The translations under genes were made by a program, and so were the position numbers. A stretch of 64,000 nt of DNA from Guadua angustifolia (Eukaryota > Streptophyta > Magnoliopsida > Poales > Poaceae). The notes below the pieces were generated by a model. That model was not told the origin of the DNA. It did no database searches and was given only the letters and a program-made list of their open reading frames with translations. The stretch spans positions 992,001 to 1,056,000 of the forward strand of contig CM070503.1 of assembly GCA_036346375.1 (NCBI GenBank). The letters are read 5' to 3'. Below are positions 1 to 12,239 of the stretch, piece after piece (the stretch's first letter is position 1; every line of letters starts with the position of its first letter).

Positions 1-151
1 ACAATAGATGGTAGTCTAACACTGTTATCTTTATTGGAATTTTGGACTGTTGTTACAGTTCTGATATTTATAATTTTCCTGTCTTCTTATCTATCTGCCT
101 CATTTGTTATTATATGATGTACCTTTTCTAACATCTTCTGTTCAATTGCAG
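1..151 (+). other. Partial intron of the transportin-1 gene
   Basis: This stretch ends in a pyrimidine-rich tract and an AG acceptor at 150-151, directly before the first visible transportin exon. The upstream half of the gene lies outside the window. Confidence 0.8.
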
Positions 152-3100
152 ATTGTTGCCTTTCTAATCCCACTTCTCGATGATAAATTTCCTCTTATAC
201 GAAGTATTACTTGTTGGACCCTATCTCGATATAGCAAATTCATTGTTCAGGTAATAGAACACTCTTTTGTATTGGTGCTATCCTCATATCTGTTTGGAAG
301 AATTACTTTATGTTTTTCTATTTTTGTATCATGCAGTGTAATTAGAACGTGGTGTTCAGTTGTAGTAGTATATTATGGGCATGATTGGTTTCTTTGGCTA
401 GTCCTTCTAGTGGGCAAGAAGGTAGTCCTTCCTAGTGGAGAGCCAAATTGGCTCTCCCTCAAAACATAGTAAATCTTTGCTTACCTTGCCCAAAAGCAAG
501 GCTAGGCAAGGGAACTGAACATACCTTCTGTCCACTAACCTTGCTAGGCATGCGTGGGCAAAGAAACCACACATGCCCACACGTTGTGTGTTTAAACTTG
601 GGTCGGTAGATAGTCATTTTGATGTATGCCCAATGGCATTTATGTGTTTCTAATGTTCTGGTGTAGGTGTCTTCTTCCATAAGGTTCCTTGTGTTTAGAC
701 ATGTTTTACGGATGTAGACTTGTTCTTTTATTTATGCATTCTCAATTTGTAGTTTTATGGTCGTTCACTTCTTATTATATATATTGTTCTTTTTTTCTGA
801 AGCAGAGCCTTGGCCATCCAAATGGTCGTCAACAATTTGATAAGATCCTCATGGGTTTGCTCACGAGGATATTGGATACTAACAAAAGAGTGCAGGAGGC
901 TGCTTGTTCAGCATTTGCAACGCTTGAAGAGGTTATTCACATACCTTTGAATGTTTTCCTGCGCTGAGATCTTTTATATAATTAGTGCGTATTGGTTTTC
1001 TGTTTTTAGGAGGCTGCCGAAGAACTAGTACCACGATTGGAAGTTATTTTGCAGCACCTCATGTGTGCATATGGAAAATATCAGGTTCTTGAACACTACA
1101 ACTTAACAAGTACTGCCTCATGTTTTCATTTTCTTAGTTCTAATTCTATTTGTTACTTCTGAGCAGAGGCGAAACCTTCGGATACTCTATGATGCTCTTG
1201 GTACTCTTGCTGATGCTGTTGGAGCAGAGCTCAACCAGGTTCAGCATTTTGACGACTTCCTCTCTTGCTTGTTCTTTTATGTTGATAAGCAATTAGATTT
1301 CTTTTGTGGACTAAATCATTCTGTTTTTTGTTGTGTTGATTCCTGATGGAGATTGCTGATTCCTTTTGAGATGTTATGCAGGCAAAATATCTAGATATAT
1401 TTATGCCGCCATTAATCACGAAGTGGCAGCAACTTGCCAACTCTGAAAAAGATCTATTTCCACTGCTTGAATGCTTTACATCTATCGCGCAGGTACCGTT
1501 ATTTTCTTCTGTGCAGACCATCTGTGTAGTTCTGAAGTCTGAGCATGCTGTATCTAAATATCGAAGGTCTGTAGTACCCATGTTAGAATAATTTTGCGAT
1601 TATCTTGGTTATAAACTTGGGACGGTATATAAAATCCTCAATGAAAATTTGTTCCAGTTTTTCTAGTGTTAACTGAAGATTTTTTTTGGTGATAATAATT
1701 TGGAAAAGAAGCTGCTTCATCAAATCATGGATTTATGGTCCACCAAGAGTTGCCTATCTTGATACTGTACTAGAAGAATGTGAAGAGTTCTTTCATATGT
1801 CTTCTTTGACAATATTACACATGCTGCATAATTAGTTTGTCAAGTGCTTGACTAAAGCAGAATCACATAGGGGAGTGGCCTCTGAATGATCGATATTTAC
1901 ATCAAGGCACCGTATACAGTGTTAGAAAATTGAATTTTTGAGATGTTCACAAATATCTTCCTTTGTAATATTTTCTAGATAAAAGCCTTTGCTCAGCTTT
2001 TGTTGAAAATCTTACTCCTCCTTTACAGTATTGAGACCCCAATGCCTTTCATTTAATTTTTTTTAGGCACTGGGACCTGGATTTTCTCAGTTTGCTGAGC
2101 CAGTGTTTCAAAGGTGTATCAATCTTATTCAATCCCAGCAGTTGGCAAAGGTCTGTGCAATCTCAGTTTTCTATTAGAAGTACTATATACTTTGATGCAA
2201 TATTTGGTGTGACATTTTTTATTTGTAGTGAAACTTGAAGTATGACTAATCATAGTTGTCAAGGTGTCGCCTAGGTGTCCAGTCGCTGGCAGCCGCCCGC
2301 CATGGCCCCTCGCCTAGCCTGACCAGGGAAAGGAGGGCATGGGGAGAAGGGACAAGGGGTGGGGATGGGGACTAAGGTTGGGATGAAGTGCCGCCGTACC
2401 TCCACTGCTTGCTCTGCGTCACCTCCACTGTCGGTTCCTCTGCGGCAGCCACCGCCGCTGTTGTAGCCGCTCCTGGATCGGGTAGAACCAGGCAGCGGCC
2501 TGAGGTCGAGGGCGATTGAGTCGCCAGATCTAGGAGAGGTGGCGGCATTTTTGGTGGCGGTGGCGCATGAGAGGAAGCAACCCGCGTCTGGGAACATCGG
2601 GGGAGCGGCCGCAGGGGCGAGAGCAAGAGTGGGGTGAGAGACAGGGGGTGGTGGCCAAATGGGGGGGAGAAGGGGGTGCGGTTGGTAGGGTTAAGGGAGG
2701 CCAATCGGTGGCCCGCTCGGCTGGGTTGACTAACAGGCCAAGGGGGATTTAAGAGAGAGAAAAGTGGGGATATACTGATATTGCTATATATGTATTGGTG
2801 ATATACTGATATTAATGGACGTTTTTTGGTCGCCTAGGCATCCAGGCGCTCGGCTGGTGCCTCGTCTTGTTGCCTTTACAACCATGTGACTACTATATCT
2901 TTCATTTAAACCACAGCTTCCAGCAGTAGCATTAACTAAAATATATCCACTGTGATTTGTGCAGCCAGTCAGCAACACTAATAAATGTCCTAGCTGCTTG
3001 GACAAGCATTTTTTTTTGGGGTTTCAATTGGTCCTTAGCGATATCATGTTGGATCTGTCCAATCCAAGCAATTCAGACGTATATTTGTTGGCCGTTTATT

Positions 3101-6100
3101 ATTAATTGGTTAACACCAAGTGCTTAGCATGTATTCTGTCATTTTTATGAAAGAGTAATTAATAATATGATATCAAGTTTGATCGTTCCAACCCATATAG
3201 TAAACCTATACCTTTTTAGCTGTTTTGGTACTAGTTTGTTAACACCGAATACTTAATGAGTCCTGTTCCTCATTTTTGTTGTTATGGAAGACACGTTAAA
3301 GGTTGCTTCTTATTAGTTACATGTACTGTGGACAGTTTTGTTCTTAATTTTGGTTTTGTCTACGCACAGAGGTATTGTTCTTGTTGTAGCATATTGTCCG
3401 GTCTGTTCAGTACCCTTGACTTAGGCCAACTATAAAATCAATCTATTTGACAATTCGTCATTAATATTTGCTGGGAGTATGCTACAGAGCCCAATTACAT
3501 CAGAGATAAGCTTATGCCATTCTGTTTCTTGAGGGATCTCTCTTTTCTACATGCAGGTTGATCCTGCTGCGGCTGGTGCCTTATATGATAAGGAATTCAT
3601 TGTCTGCTCATTGGACCTGTTGTCAGGACTTGCAGAAGGACTTGGTGCCGGCATTGAAAGCCTGGTAAATTCAACTCTTTGGTCAATGGTGTTTTATATT
3701 GAGATATTTGGTTAATGATGTATTGCTATTGTTAGATAGTATGAATGACTCTTGGTTCTCTTTGACCTTATCGATGTCGGTACTTGGTAGAAGATATCTT
3801 TCCATGCCTTTTGATCTTGACTGACTTAGTATATTGCTTGTTTCTTTTCTTAATACACAAATTATCAGTTTTGTTGTGTGGGAAATGTCTTAGTGGTTGT
3901 TAGAATGAGATTCTTCTTTACAATAACCACACATAACCAAAGAAGTGATTTCAAGGGAGAGTTTTAGAAATCATGCTTAGGCATCAATATAACTGGATAG
4001 CAGAGTAGGCCTTCCACCCTTGTAAATAAGCGATAGTTGTGGTGCATAGTAATTAGCTCAGCAGTAAAGACTACCTGCTGTGTGAGATGGCTCAAGCTTA
4101 AATCCCAACCAGGGTAGGTTGGACATAGTTTTTTTATGGGTTTTCTGCATAGAGCTACTTTCACTTGTCTAGCTCAAAGTTCTTAATGTAGATCACCTGT
4201 GAGTAATTATAGGTGCTTGCATGTGTTGGCAGTGCTGATTAATGGCAGAAAGCAAAGCCAGCCTTTTTAAGAGCAAGTAGTTCAGGTTGTCCATAAATAC
4301 TAAACTATGAGCTGTAATTAAGGTTGATATAATCAGTTTGTAGGGATGAGAGGTTGGCAAGTAATTTGATCGAGATGTTTATGGTAACACTAATCGTACG
4401 TTAACTGACTGATAAACTTGGGAGTTGTAGAAGAAGATTATTCTTAATACTGTTTGTCCTCTATTTGTTGATTAGATACTTCATATTGTATTGTGTTATA
4501 TCAGCTCTATTTGTTGATTAGATACTTCAAATTGTATTGTATTATATCTGCAACACTTTGATATTGTGCAAGCCATCCTTGTTTTCTGTTTAGGTCGCGC
4601 AAAGCAATTTGAGAGATCTACTTCTGCAATGTTGCATGGATGAAGCAGCTGATGTTCGACAAAGCGCTCTGGCCCTTCTGGGGGACCTTTCTAGGGTTGG
4701 CTACAAATGACCAAAATCCACTGCTTGTTACTCCCTCCAGCCGCAAATACATGTTGTTTTAGGATACGTATTGTCAAACTTTGGCTATTGATATCTTTTT
4801 AAGTATTTACATTGGATACATGAAAATCATATGTGTAGATTTATCTTGAAAAATACTTTCATAATATATAATTTTATTGGGTTTATAAATATATTATAGT
4901 AGAAATTAGTGATCAAAGTGGCGTTTTGGGGACAGTCAATGTCTAAAACAACATGTTTTTGTGACCGGAGGAGTATCTCTTCGACAATTTTCGTCCTATG
5001 AAAAATAACACCTTTTCATATACTAGGTTTGCCCTATACATTTGCATCCACACCTTCAAGAATTCCTTAATGTTGCAGCAAAGCAACTGGTACGTATATT
5101 CTGTGTGATCCATCCAGTATTATCTTGAATTTTTCCTCACATAATTTCATTGCTGTAGAACCCACAATCTGTGAAGGGTGCTGTATCAGTAGCTAACAAT
5201 GCTTGTTGGGCCATTGGGGAATTGGCCATCAAGGTTCGTGCCACCTAGCAATACTAGATTAATATTGCACATAGTTTAGGTGTTTCCTCCTGGGAAAGTA
5301 CATTATTCTTGAAGGTGCCCTAACTAGTTTGTGAGCATATACCTTTGTTTGATGCTTCTAGTGCCAATCGTTTGGCATATGTTGCCACTTGTCACATGGC
5401 AATTTCAAAACTGCACTTATAAGTTGGTGAGCAGTGGATGCTCTTCGTTTTGTGTCTGACATACTAGTACAGTGGTATTTGTCAAACAGCTTGCATGTCT
5501 GACTGTTTATTCCTTTGCAGATTGGCAAAGAAATTTCACCCGTGGTGATCACTGTTGTTTCATGCTTGGTTCCTATTCTAAAATCTCCAGATGTAATTGA
5601 TATTTTAATGTTTTCTTACGTTTTCTAGTTGAATGAGCATGTCAGCTAAATGTCTTGTGTGTTGTTCCACATTAACAGGGCTTGAATAAGTCACTTCTTG
5701 AAAATAGTGCAATCACTCTTGGGAGGCTTTGCTGGGTCTGTCCAGATATTGTGGCCCCTCATATGGACCATTTCATGCAAGCATGGTGCAATGCCTTGTG
5801 CATGTAAGCGCCCTTTTTTCTGGAGCTTTTATGGTATAGCCAGAGGGTTAAGAAAGAATGTTGTTTTGTTCCTTTCTTGACAACATGTGAGATGTGACAG
5901 TGACACATAATCTTCTCTGTTGCATGCTTTATGGAGCTAATTTTCTGTCTTGTGCAGGATAAGAGATGATTTTGAGAAAGAGGATGCATTCCATGGTCTA
6001 TGTGCAATGGTAAATTGGCTTCTCTTTACTTAATGCTTGCTTTTACATTTTTCATAGCTGTGAGTGATGTACCTACAAAACAATACTGTGTTATGCTACT

Positions 6101-6497
6101 AGGTGGCAGCAAACCCGTCAGGGGCTGTGGGTTCACTAGCTTACATCTGCCAGGCCTGTGCAAGTTGGAATGTGAGATGCAACTTCTACCAGTTCTGTTT
6201 TTCAACACGAGTATTCCATATGAGCTCACTTTATTTGTGTGCAGGAGATAAAAAGTGAAGGTCTACACAATGAAGTGTGCCAGATTTTGAATGGCTACAA
6301 GCAGGTACATAAGTCGAGTCCTTCATTTTTCTTGCTGTTGTAAACAGTTTCCCTTCCCAGTTGTATGGTATATAATATATACAAGAAACTAACGAAATAT
6401 TTATTTCCCCTAGATGCTTGGAAGCGGGGGTTGGGAACAGTGTATGTCCACGCTTGAACCAGCAGTTGTGCAGAGATTAGCGAGATACGGAGTATGA
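152..6497 (+). CDS. TRN1: Transportin-1 (importin beta-2), C-terminal half, 16 exons
   Basis: This gene encodes a karyopherin-beta2 nuclear import receptor, which carries PY-NLS cargoes such as RNA-binding proteins through the nuclear pore under RanGTP control. Visible exons are 152-250, 806-931, 1010-1084, 1167-1238, 1382-1492, 2067-2150, 3557-3664, 4594-4695, 5027-5089, 5159-5233, 5521-5592, 5679-5803, 5958-6009, 6103-6171, 6245-6304 and 6414-6497. All have GT/AG borders and join without a frameshift into 458 codons plus TGA at 6495-6497. The product is a run of HEAT-type helical pairs. Recognisable family segments are LDTNKRVQEAACSAFATLEE, KSVKG-like VKGAVSVANNACWAIGELA, ENSAITLGRLCWVCPD and EKEDAFHGLCAMVAANPSG. 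The family is usually about 890 residues, so roughly half is visible. Several introns hold transposons, described separately, but no exon is damaged. The family assignment is from recalled family features; the exon structure is read directly. Confidence 0.93.
2255..2882. mobile_element. GC-rich insertion with imperfect inverted ends in a transportin intron
   Basis: An island of GC-rich DNA sits in an otherwise AT-rich intron (2151-3556). Its left end reads GTTGTCAAGGTGTCGCCTAG and its right end is an imperfect inverted copy that finishes GCCTTTACAAC. The motif TGACTA occurs close to both sides (2243-2248 and 2887-2892), but no exact target duplication is resolved. Both strands contain open frames of low-complexity Pro/Ser/Arg type, which are probably a product of base composition. 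It resembles non-autonomous GC-rich repeats common in rice introns. The superfamily is not assigned. Confidence 0.5.
4041..4125 (+). mobile_element. Possible tRNA-derived SINE remnant
   Basis: In transportin intron 3665-4593, the stretch TTAGCTCAGCAGTAAAGA resembles a Pol III A box. About 40 bases later AAGCTTAAATCCCAACC resembles a decayed B box, followed by a short T-rich run. The arrangement suggests a SINE head. It does not fold into a good tRNA by eye, and the target duplication and tail are not clear. Confidence 0.3.
4459..4552. repeat. 46-bp tandem duplication in a transportin intron
   Basis: A unit beginning CTATTTGTTGATTAGATACT at 4461 recurs at 4507 with only a few differences, giving two adjacent copies. 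It lies wholly within an intron. Confidence 0.8.
4731..4973. mobile_element. Stowaway-type MITE (Tc1/mariner group)
   Basis: The ends are CTCCCTCCAGCCGCAAATA on the left and TGTGACCGGAGGAG on the right, which is the classic inverted terminus of grass Stowaway elements. TA dinucleotides flank both ends (4729-4730 and 4974-4975) as the target duplication. The element is 243 bp, AT-rich inside, non-coding, and lies in transportin intron 4696-5026. Confidence 0.88.
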
Positions 6498-7209
6498 GGA
6501 TGTCAAGAAATTTCTGTTATTTATTCCCATTATATCATCGGAGGCAAACAGCAGAAAGGAAGTGCTGGGGCATGAGATTGGGCTACTAAGTCAGTCAGGA
6601 GTCCAGTGGACAGCACATTGTGTGATTCTAATATGATGTGATAGACTCTGCCCGGTTGGGATTGTATACTAGTTACAGTCCACACAAGACTTCTCAAAGC
6701 ATCGTGTGAGTGGTAAGAATTACCACAAGACAGGATGTTTTTTTGTTCCTCTGTTGAGTCGAAGAGGCTGTGGTTGGTTATAGGACTTGGGTCTGGTCAA
6801 TTGTATTGGTTGGTTTCGGTGGACTTGGTTTTGTTTTGTCATTCCACTGACTCCACCGCGGCAACATTGAGTTGTTGAAAGGTTTTGTAGTGCTTCTTTT
6901 ATGGGAGAAGAGGTTAGGGCGTACGATTGTTTTATCCTTGATAGGGTTGTAATTGATTATGTACCCATCGAATGACTCATCGACAATACACCATCGTGTA
7001 TCAATCTCTTTATAATATATTGCCATTGCTGTTAGTAGCCCGTGACAAGGCCTTCGTTGAGTCCTATGAAAAGACCATTTTGCCACAGTTATAAATTTCA
7101 CTCAACGCTTTCTCGCTGTTTCAGATAATGCTATACAAGGAACTGTGTCAACCAACATGCGGCTGTTGAGAGTGCATGGAGTTAAATGTTATAACTAATG
7201 GCGATGGTA
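6498..7209 (+). other. Transportin 3' UTR and intergenic DNA
   Basis: The first few hundred bases after the TGA are presumably the transportin 3' UTR. No strong polyadenylation signal was picked out. No gene was found before the target duplication of the copia element at 7210. Confidence 0.5.
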
Positions 7210-7214
7210 TCTTC

Positions 7215-7325
7215 TGTTAGATTAGCTATATGTATAGGGGCTTATTTGCCTTTTTTTACCTTTGCACTGTACATGTATTTCTAGCCCATTGGGCCCATCA
7301 AGAAGGACAAGCTGCATTTGTAACA
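7215..7325 (+). repeat. 5' LTR of the copia element
   Basis: This 111-bp repeat differs from the 3' LTR only around CCATCAAGAAGG versus CCATCAGTAAAGG (one substitution and one indel). It is unusually short for a plant LTR. Confidence 0.93.
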
Positions 7326-7887
7326 TGGTATCGAGCCCTAGGGTTAGGGTTTCTCTCTCCTCTCCACCGCCCGCCACCTCCCGGCTAGCACGGCCAGTGT
7401 GCATGTGTCACGGAGCTCCCTGGCCTCCTCCTCCTCTTTTTCTCTCTGGCCGAGCCTCACGGCTCCATCAAGCTCTGTCTGGCGTCGCGTGGCCTCTGGC
7501 CTCTGCCTCCTCCTCGGCTCATGCCCAAGCCCGCCGCCACTGGCTCCGAGTGCTTGGACCACCTCCTTGGGCGAGTCACTGGGCTCGCGTCTTGGGCTCA
7601 TGGCCTCTGAGTATCGCCGCCTCGACTCCTCCGGCCGCGAAGGCTAAGCGTCGGCCGCCCACTGGCGTCTCCATCCTACTTGCGGCTTCTTCCTCGAGGC
7701 TCCAGAGTCTGGCTCGCTCGCCTACCCTCAAGCTTCTTCCTCCGGTATTGAGCTTTGCTCTCGGATCCGGCCGCTGCGCTCTGGTCTCTTGCTCCTCCGG
7801 CGACACCTGCCGCCTCTTCTTGTTGAGGCCGTTGAAACACAATTGTCCTGCCAATAGAAGAGGTGAAGGACACTGAAGCAATACCTC

Positions 7888-10800
7888 ATGGCAGCCCCCT
7901 CTCGCGTTGTTGGACCGGTCGCCCTTCCACAGATCCAGTTTGACGGCACCAACTTCCGCGAGTGGTCCACGCTGCTTCGTGTTTGCCTCGACAGTCAGCG
8001 CCTTTGGGGGCATTTCACCGGTGCTTGCTCTTACCACCGACGCGTTGCCTCCGGTTCGGTGCAATTTCACCGTCAGGAACCATGCGCGCTCGCGAGCCTA
8101 CGAGTGTGCTCTTGACGCCTACACCGCCTTTCAACGCCTTGAGGATCGGCGTGCCGGAGGCTTCGTCTTTGTCAGCCGCCCTCATTGGCGGCATGCGACT
8201 TGACCTCGCGCTCGACGTGGTCAACTTTGGATTCTCGCCTGTGTGATGTGGGAGTGCGTGCGGGCCCAATACCGGAAAGCGGCCAGTTTCTACACCTCAC
8301 CTGCGCTTAGCCGAGACTCTCCAAGCAGGAGATTCTCTGTGGATGACTTCTATCGTCGGTTGATGGCGTGGTACCGTCACTCGACGCTTTGGAGCCTCCA
8401 CCTGACACTTCCTGTAGCCAGTGTGCTCGCCTCCGGGATCATCGGGCTGGAGCTCGGGTCTTCCAGTTCCTCACTCGACTTCGCCCGGAGTTTGAGCCAC
8501 TCCGTGCTCAGCTTCTGGCCCGCTCGCCGCTCCCGTCCATGGTGGAGGCCCTGACGCAGCTCGTCTTTGAGAGACTTCGTCTTCAGCGCCCTCTCCTCAC
8601 TGCGGCCGTGTTGGCATTTGGAGGTTCCTCCTCGATCCACGTGACTGCCTCTTCCTGCTCTGCTCTCCTGCCCGGCAGGAGGTTGATCGCAGGGGGTCTC
8701 TGGCGGCTTCTGCCCGCAGTTTGGTGACTCACAGAATTCATCTTGAAGAAGATCGCCACACCATTCAAGCGGTTTAAGCGTCTTCATAAGACAGTGCACG
8801 CCGAGAGTACCTCCGTACCACCGGCTCTGGGCGGTCGTGCTCTGATTGTTCAGCCTTGACTCAACGGCTTGACCGTGTATGGAGCTTCGCTTGACTCGTG
8901 TTCCCCATGACCTCTTCGCGCACGGCGGTCAGGCTCCCTCTCGCCTCGGTATCGGTATCTTGATTCTCGAGCTTCTTTCCATATGACACCAGATCCGACT
9001 CACCGGGTTCCTTAAGATCTCCGGTCACTCCTGTTCTCGTGAGGGCGGTCGATGGTACCCTTCTCTCGATTCTTGGACAGGCACTCTTCACACGCCTTCC
9101 TTTTGTGTTCCTTCATTTTTCTCATGTGCCCTATCTTACTATGCGGTGATCTCTGCTGGTCACTCTCGACCTTGGTTTTCGTATACTCGAAGTCGACTCT
9201 TGCTCTATTCAGCTCGCGCGACAGGGCGCTAGTTGGTTCTGCCGGCGGACCCGTGACTCCCACGCCAGGGAACTCGACCGCTTCGTCTTCTTCCGCTTCC
9301 ACGTCTACCTCCTCGGCCGATCGTCTCGCTTCAGATGCCATCGTCTTCGCCACTACTACCTCCGCCAGCTTTTGCTTAGTGGCATCATCGTTTAGGTCAC
9401 ATGTCGAGTCCCGTCTGCCTTCATTGATGAGTCGTGGTGTTCTTGGGAAGGTCTCGTGATACCTCCCTTCCCTTCAGGTGTAAGCTTAGCAAGCGACTCT
9501 GACTCCCATATCCTAGTAGTGATTACGTGTCGAGTCGTCCTTTTGATTTAGTACACTTTCGGATGTATAGACCGCCCCTTCGCTTCGAAGGGGGTCATCG
9601 TTAGTATATCATATTTATTGATGATTATTCTCGGTTCACTGGATTTACTTTCTTAAGTCTCGTGATCGGTATTAGCAGCTATCGAGGCTTTCTCGACCAT
9701 GGTTCATACTCGGTTCGACTCACCCGTTCGGTGTTTCATGCCCGACTACCAAGCAGTACATCTCATCGCTCTCCGTCAATTTCTTCTTGATCGGGCACCT
9801 TCCTCGATACTTTCGTGCCGGTGCTCATGCGCTAATGGAGTCGCAGAGCGCAAGCACCGTCACCTTCTTGAGGCCGCCGAGCATTAATGCTCATGCCTCT
9901 GTTCCTCCCTATTTCGGCGGAGGTCGTCTATCTCATCAACATTCACCGATCCCATCGCTCTTCAGGTGCCACTCGGTTGAGCGTCTCTATGGCAGACCCC
10001 CTCAGTACAGTCACCTTCGCACCTTTGGGTGTGTTGTCTATGTTCTTCTTCAGCCTCGTGAGCGCACAAAGCTAACTACTCAGTCGATGCAGTGCGCTTT
10101 CCTTGGCTATGACTCTGAGCGTAAGGAGTTTTGCTGTTGGGATCCTCTTGGTCGTAGGATTCGGGTCTCTCGGGATGTCACGTTTGACGAGTCTCGTCCC
10201 TTCTTTGACGAGTCCCGTTCCTTTGACTCCTCCTTCGACACCTCCTCCTTACTTGAGTCTCTCTCATTTCTCAGTCTACCTGCCCGCTTCACTGTCCCTT
10301 CTTCTTCGTCTTTACCACCTACACCACCCTCTCCACCTCCCACCATACCTTCCTCTCCTCCTGCTGTTCTTTCTCCTCCTGCACCTATTTCGGTTCCTCC
10401 TCTACCACCTTCTCTTTCTCAGACACCTTCACTTCTTCCTGTTCGACCTCCTATCCGTTTTCACTACTCTCGTCGGACTCCTTCCTCCTCCTCGGATCCT
10501 TCTCCCTCTTCGGTTCCTCCTCCTGCCTTGGATCCTGCCCCTTCTTCCCCACGATACACTCTTCGTGATAGAAGCACGATTTCCCGTCCTGCCCGATACG
10601 GGTTCTCTGCTTCTATCATCACCTCCTCTCGAGCTTTGCCTCTTCTGCATGATCTCATTACTCATCTGAGTGGCGCTTTGCGATGGTCGAGGAGCTTGCT
10701 GCCCTTGAGCGCTCTGGTACTTGGGATCTTGTTCCCTGTCCCTCCACCGTCACCCCGATCACATGCAAGTGGGTCTATAAGATCAAGACTTCGCCGAGAC

Positions 10801-12109
10801 GGTTCTCTTGAGCGCCACAAGGCGATCTTGTCGCTCGTGGTTTTCAGCGAGCACACACCGTGACTATGGCGAGACGTACTCTCCGATTGCCCACAAGACA
10901 ACTCGTCTCTCCTTGTGGTCATGCTTTCGTCGGTGGACCATCTCCCACCGATGTGAAGAATGCCTTTCTTCACGGCGAGTTGCGTGAGGAAGTCTACATG
11001 CACCCACCTCCTAGCTACAGTGTTCCTGATGGTCACGTCTGTCGCCTTCGTCGCTCTCTCTGACAGCCTCAAGCAGGCCCCTCGTGCTTGGTTTGAGCGC
11101 TTTGCCTCTGTTATTACAATTCTTGGTTTTGTTCCCAACAAGATGACCGCTCTTTTTATCCACACCTCTCCTCGTGGTCGGACCCTTCTCCTCCTCTACG
11201 TTGATGACATGCTCATCACTGGAGATGATTCTCACTTTATTGCCTTTGTTAAGGCGTGCCTCAGTGAGCAGTTTCAGATGTCTGATTTGAGTCCTCTTCG
11301 GTACTTCTTGGGGATTGAGGTTGAGTCCACGCCTGAGCTCCTACCTCTCTCAACAGAAGTACATCCAGCTTCTTGCTCGTGCTTGCCTTCTCGACGAGCG
11401 TCTTCTTGACACTCGATGGAGTTTCACCTTCACTTGAGCCATCGATGGGGTTCCTCTAGTGATCCCACTTCCATCACACCGGTTGGGAGTCTTGTCTACC
11501 TTGGTTTTACTCGTCCGGATGTGTCTCACGCCTGCACATCCTTAGTCGATTATGGCCTCTCCCACCAAGTGTGCACTACGGTCACCTCCTTCGGGTTCTT
11601 CGCTACCTTCGTGGTACGGTGACCGTCACTGTTCTTCCCAGCTCGATTGTCTCTGACTTGGCCTACTCAGATGCTACAGGCTAGCGATCCCGCCGATCGC
11701 AAGTCCGTCTCGACCTCTTGTGTCTTCCTTGGATCGTCCTTGATCTCTTGGAAGACGGCGTCGATCATTTGCTTCTCGCTCTATGCCGAGTGAGCTCGTC
11801 GCCGCCTCGATGGATCACGAGGTGACTTGGCCGGTGGCTTCTTGTCGACTGGTGTGGTTGCTTCTACTCGACGATTGTCTGCTCAAGATCCTTGGCGCCA
11901 TCAAGATTGCCCGTGATCCGGTGAAGCATGAACTCACCAAACACATCGGCGTCGATGCTCATTACGTTCGCTCCCAGGTGCAAGATCAGGTGGTTACTCT
12001 TTGTCATGTGCCTTCGTCGCTTCAGCTTGCCGACTTCTTCACCAAAGCACAAACTAAAGCGCAACATGGTTTCCATCTCTCCAAACTCAGTGTTGTAGAC
12101 CCACCATGA
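7888..12109 (+). pseudogene. Broken copia gag-pol polyprotein
   Basis: The likely start is the ATG at 7888, giving a gag-like N-terminus with FDGTNFREW. The frame is lost within about 150 codons. Recognisable remnants follow in different frames: integrase GVAERKHRHLLEAAE near 9838-9883 and the integrase tail HLRTFGCVVYVLL near 10014; a Pro/Ser-rich linker at 10300-10560; the RT start WDLVP...CKWVYKIKT near 10720-10790; DVKNAFLHGELREEVYMH near 10950; the RT active site YVDDMLITGDD near 11200; and the RNase H end LADFFTKA near 12027. Many frameshifts and stops make it non-functional. Its closest kin cannot be named without a search. Confidence 0.85.
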
Positions 12110-12122
12110 GTTTGAGGGGGGG

Positions 12123-12234
12123 TGTTAGATTAGCTATATGTATAGGGGCTTATTTGCCTTTTTTTACCTTTGCACTGTACATGTATTTCTAGCCCATTGG
12201 GCCCATCAGTAAAGGACAAGCTGCATTTGTAACA
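12123..12234 (+). repeat. 3' LTR of the copia element
   Basis: This 112-bp repeat is nearly identical to 7215-7325. It is preceded by the polypurine tract and followed by the TCTTC target duplication. Confidence 0.93.
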
Positions 12235-12239
12235 TCTTC

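Larger units (their letters stand above)
7215..12234 (+). mobile_element. Ty1/copia LTR retrotransposon with short LTRs, full length but degenerate
   Basis: The element is bounded by a perfect 5-bp target duplication TCTTC (7210-7214 and 12235-12239). Its LTRs are 111 and 112 bp, begin TGTTAGATTAGC and end TTTGTAACA. A primer binding site starts immediately after the 5' LTR (TGGTATCGAGCCC, 7326-7338), a variant of the initiator-Met tRNA site TGGTATCAGAGC. A purine tract (GAGTTTGAGGGGGGG) precedes the 3' LTR. Order inside is gag, protease region, integrase, reverse transcriptase, RNase H, which is copia order. It lies between the convergent transportin and FAB1 genes. Confidence 0.93.

Noticed and set aside
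4041..4125. A functional tRNA gene
   Set aside because: The A- and B-box-like words are degenerate and no cloverleaf with a proper acceptor stem can be drawn; a SINE remnant is more likely.
8377..8799. Minus-strand 140-codon frame in the copia interior
   Set aside because: It is antisense to degenerate copia sequence with no domain of its own.
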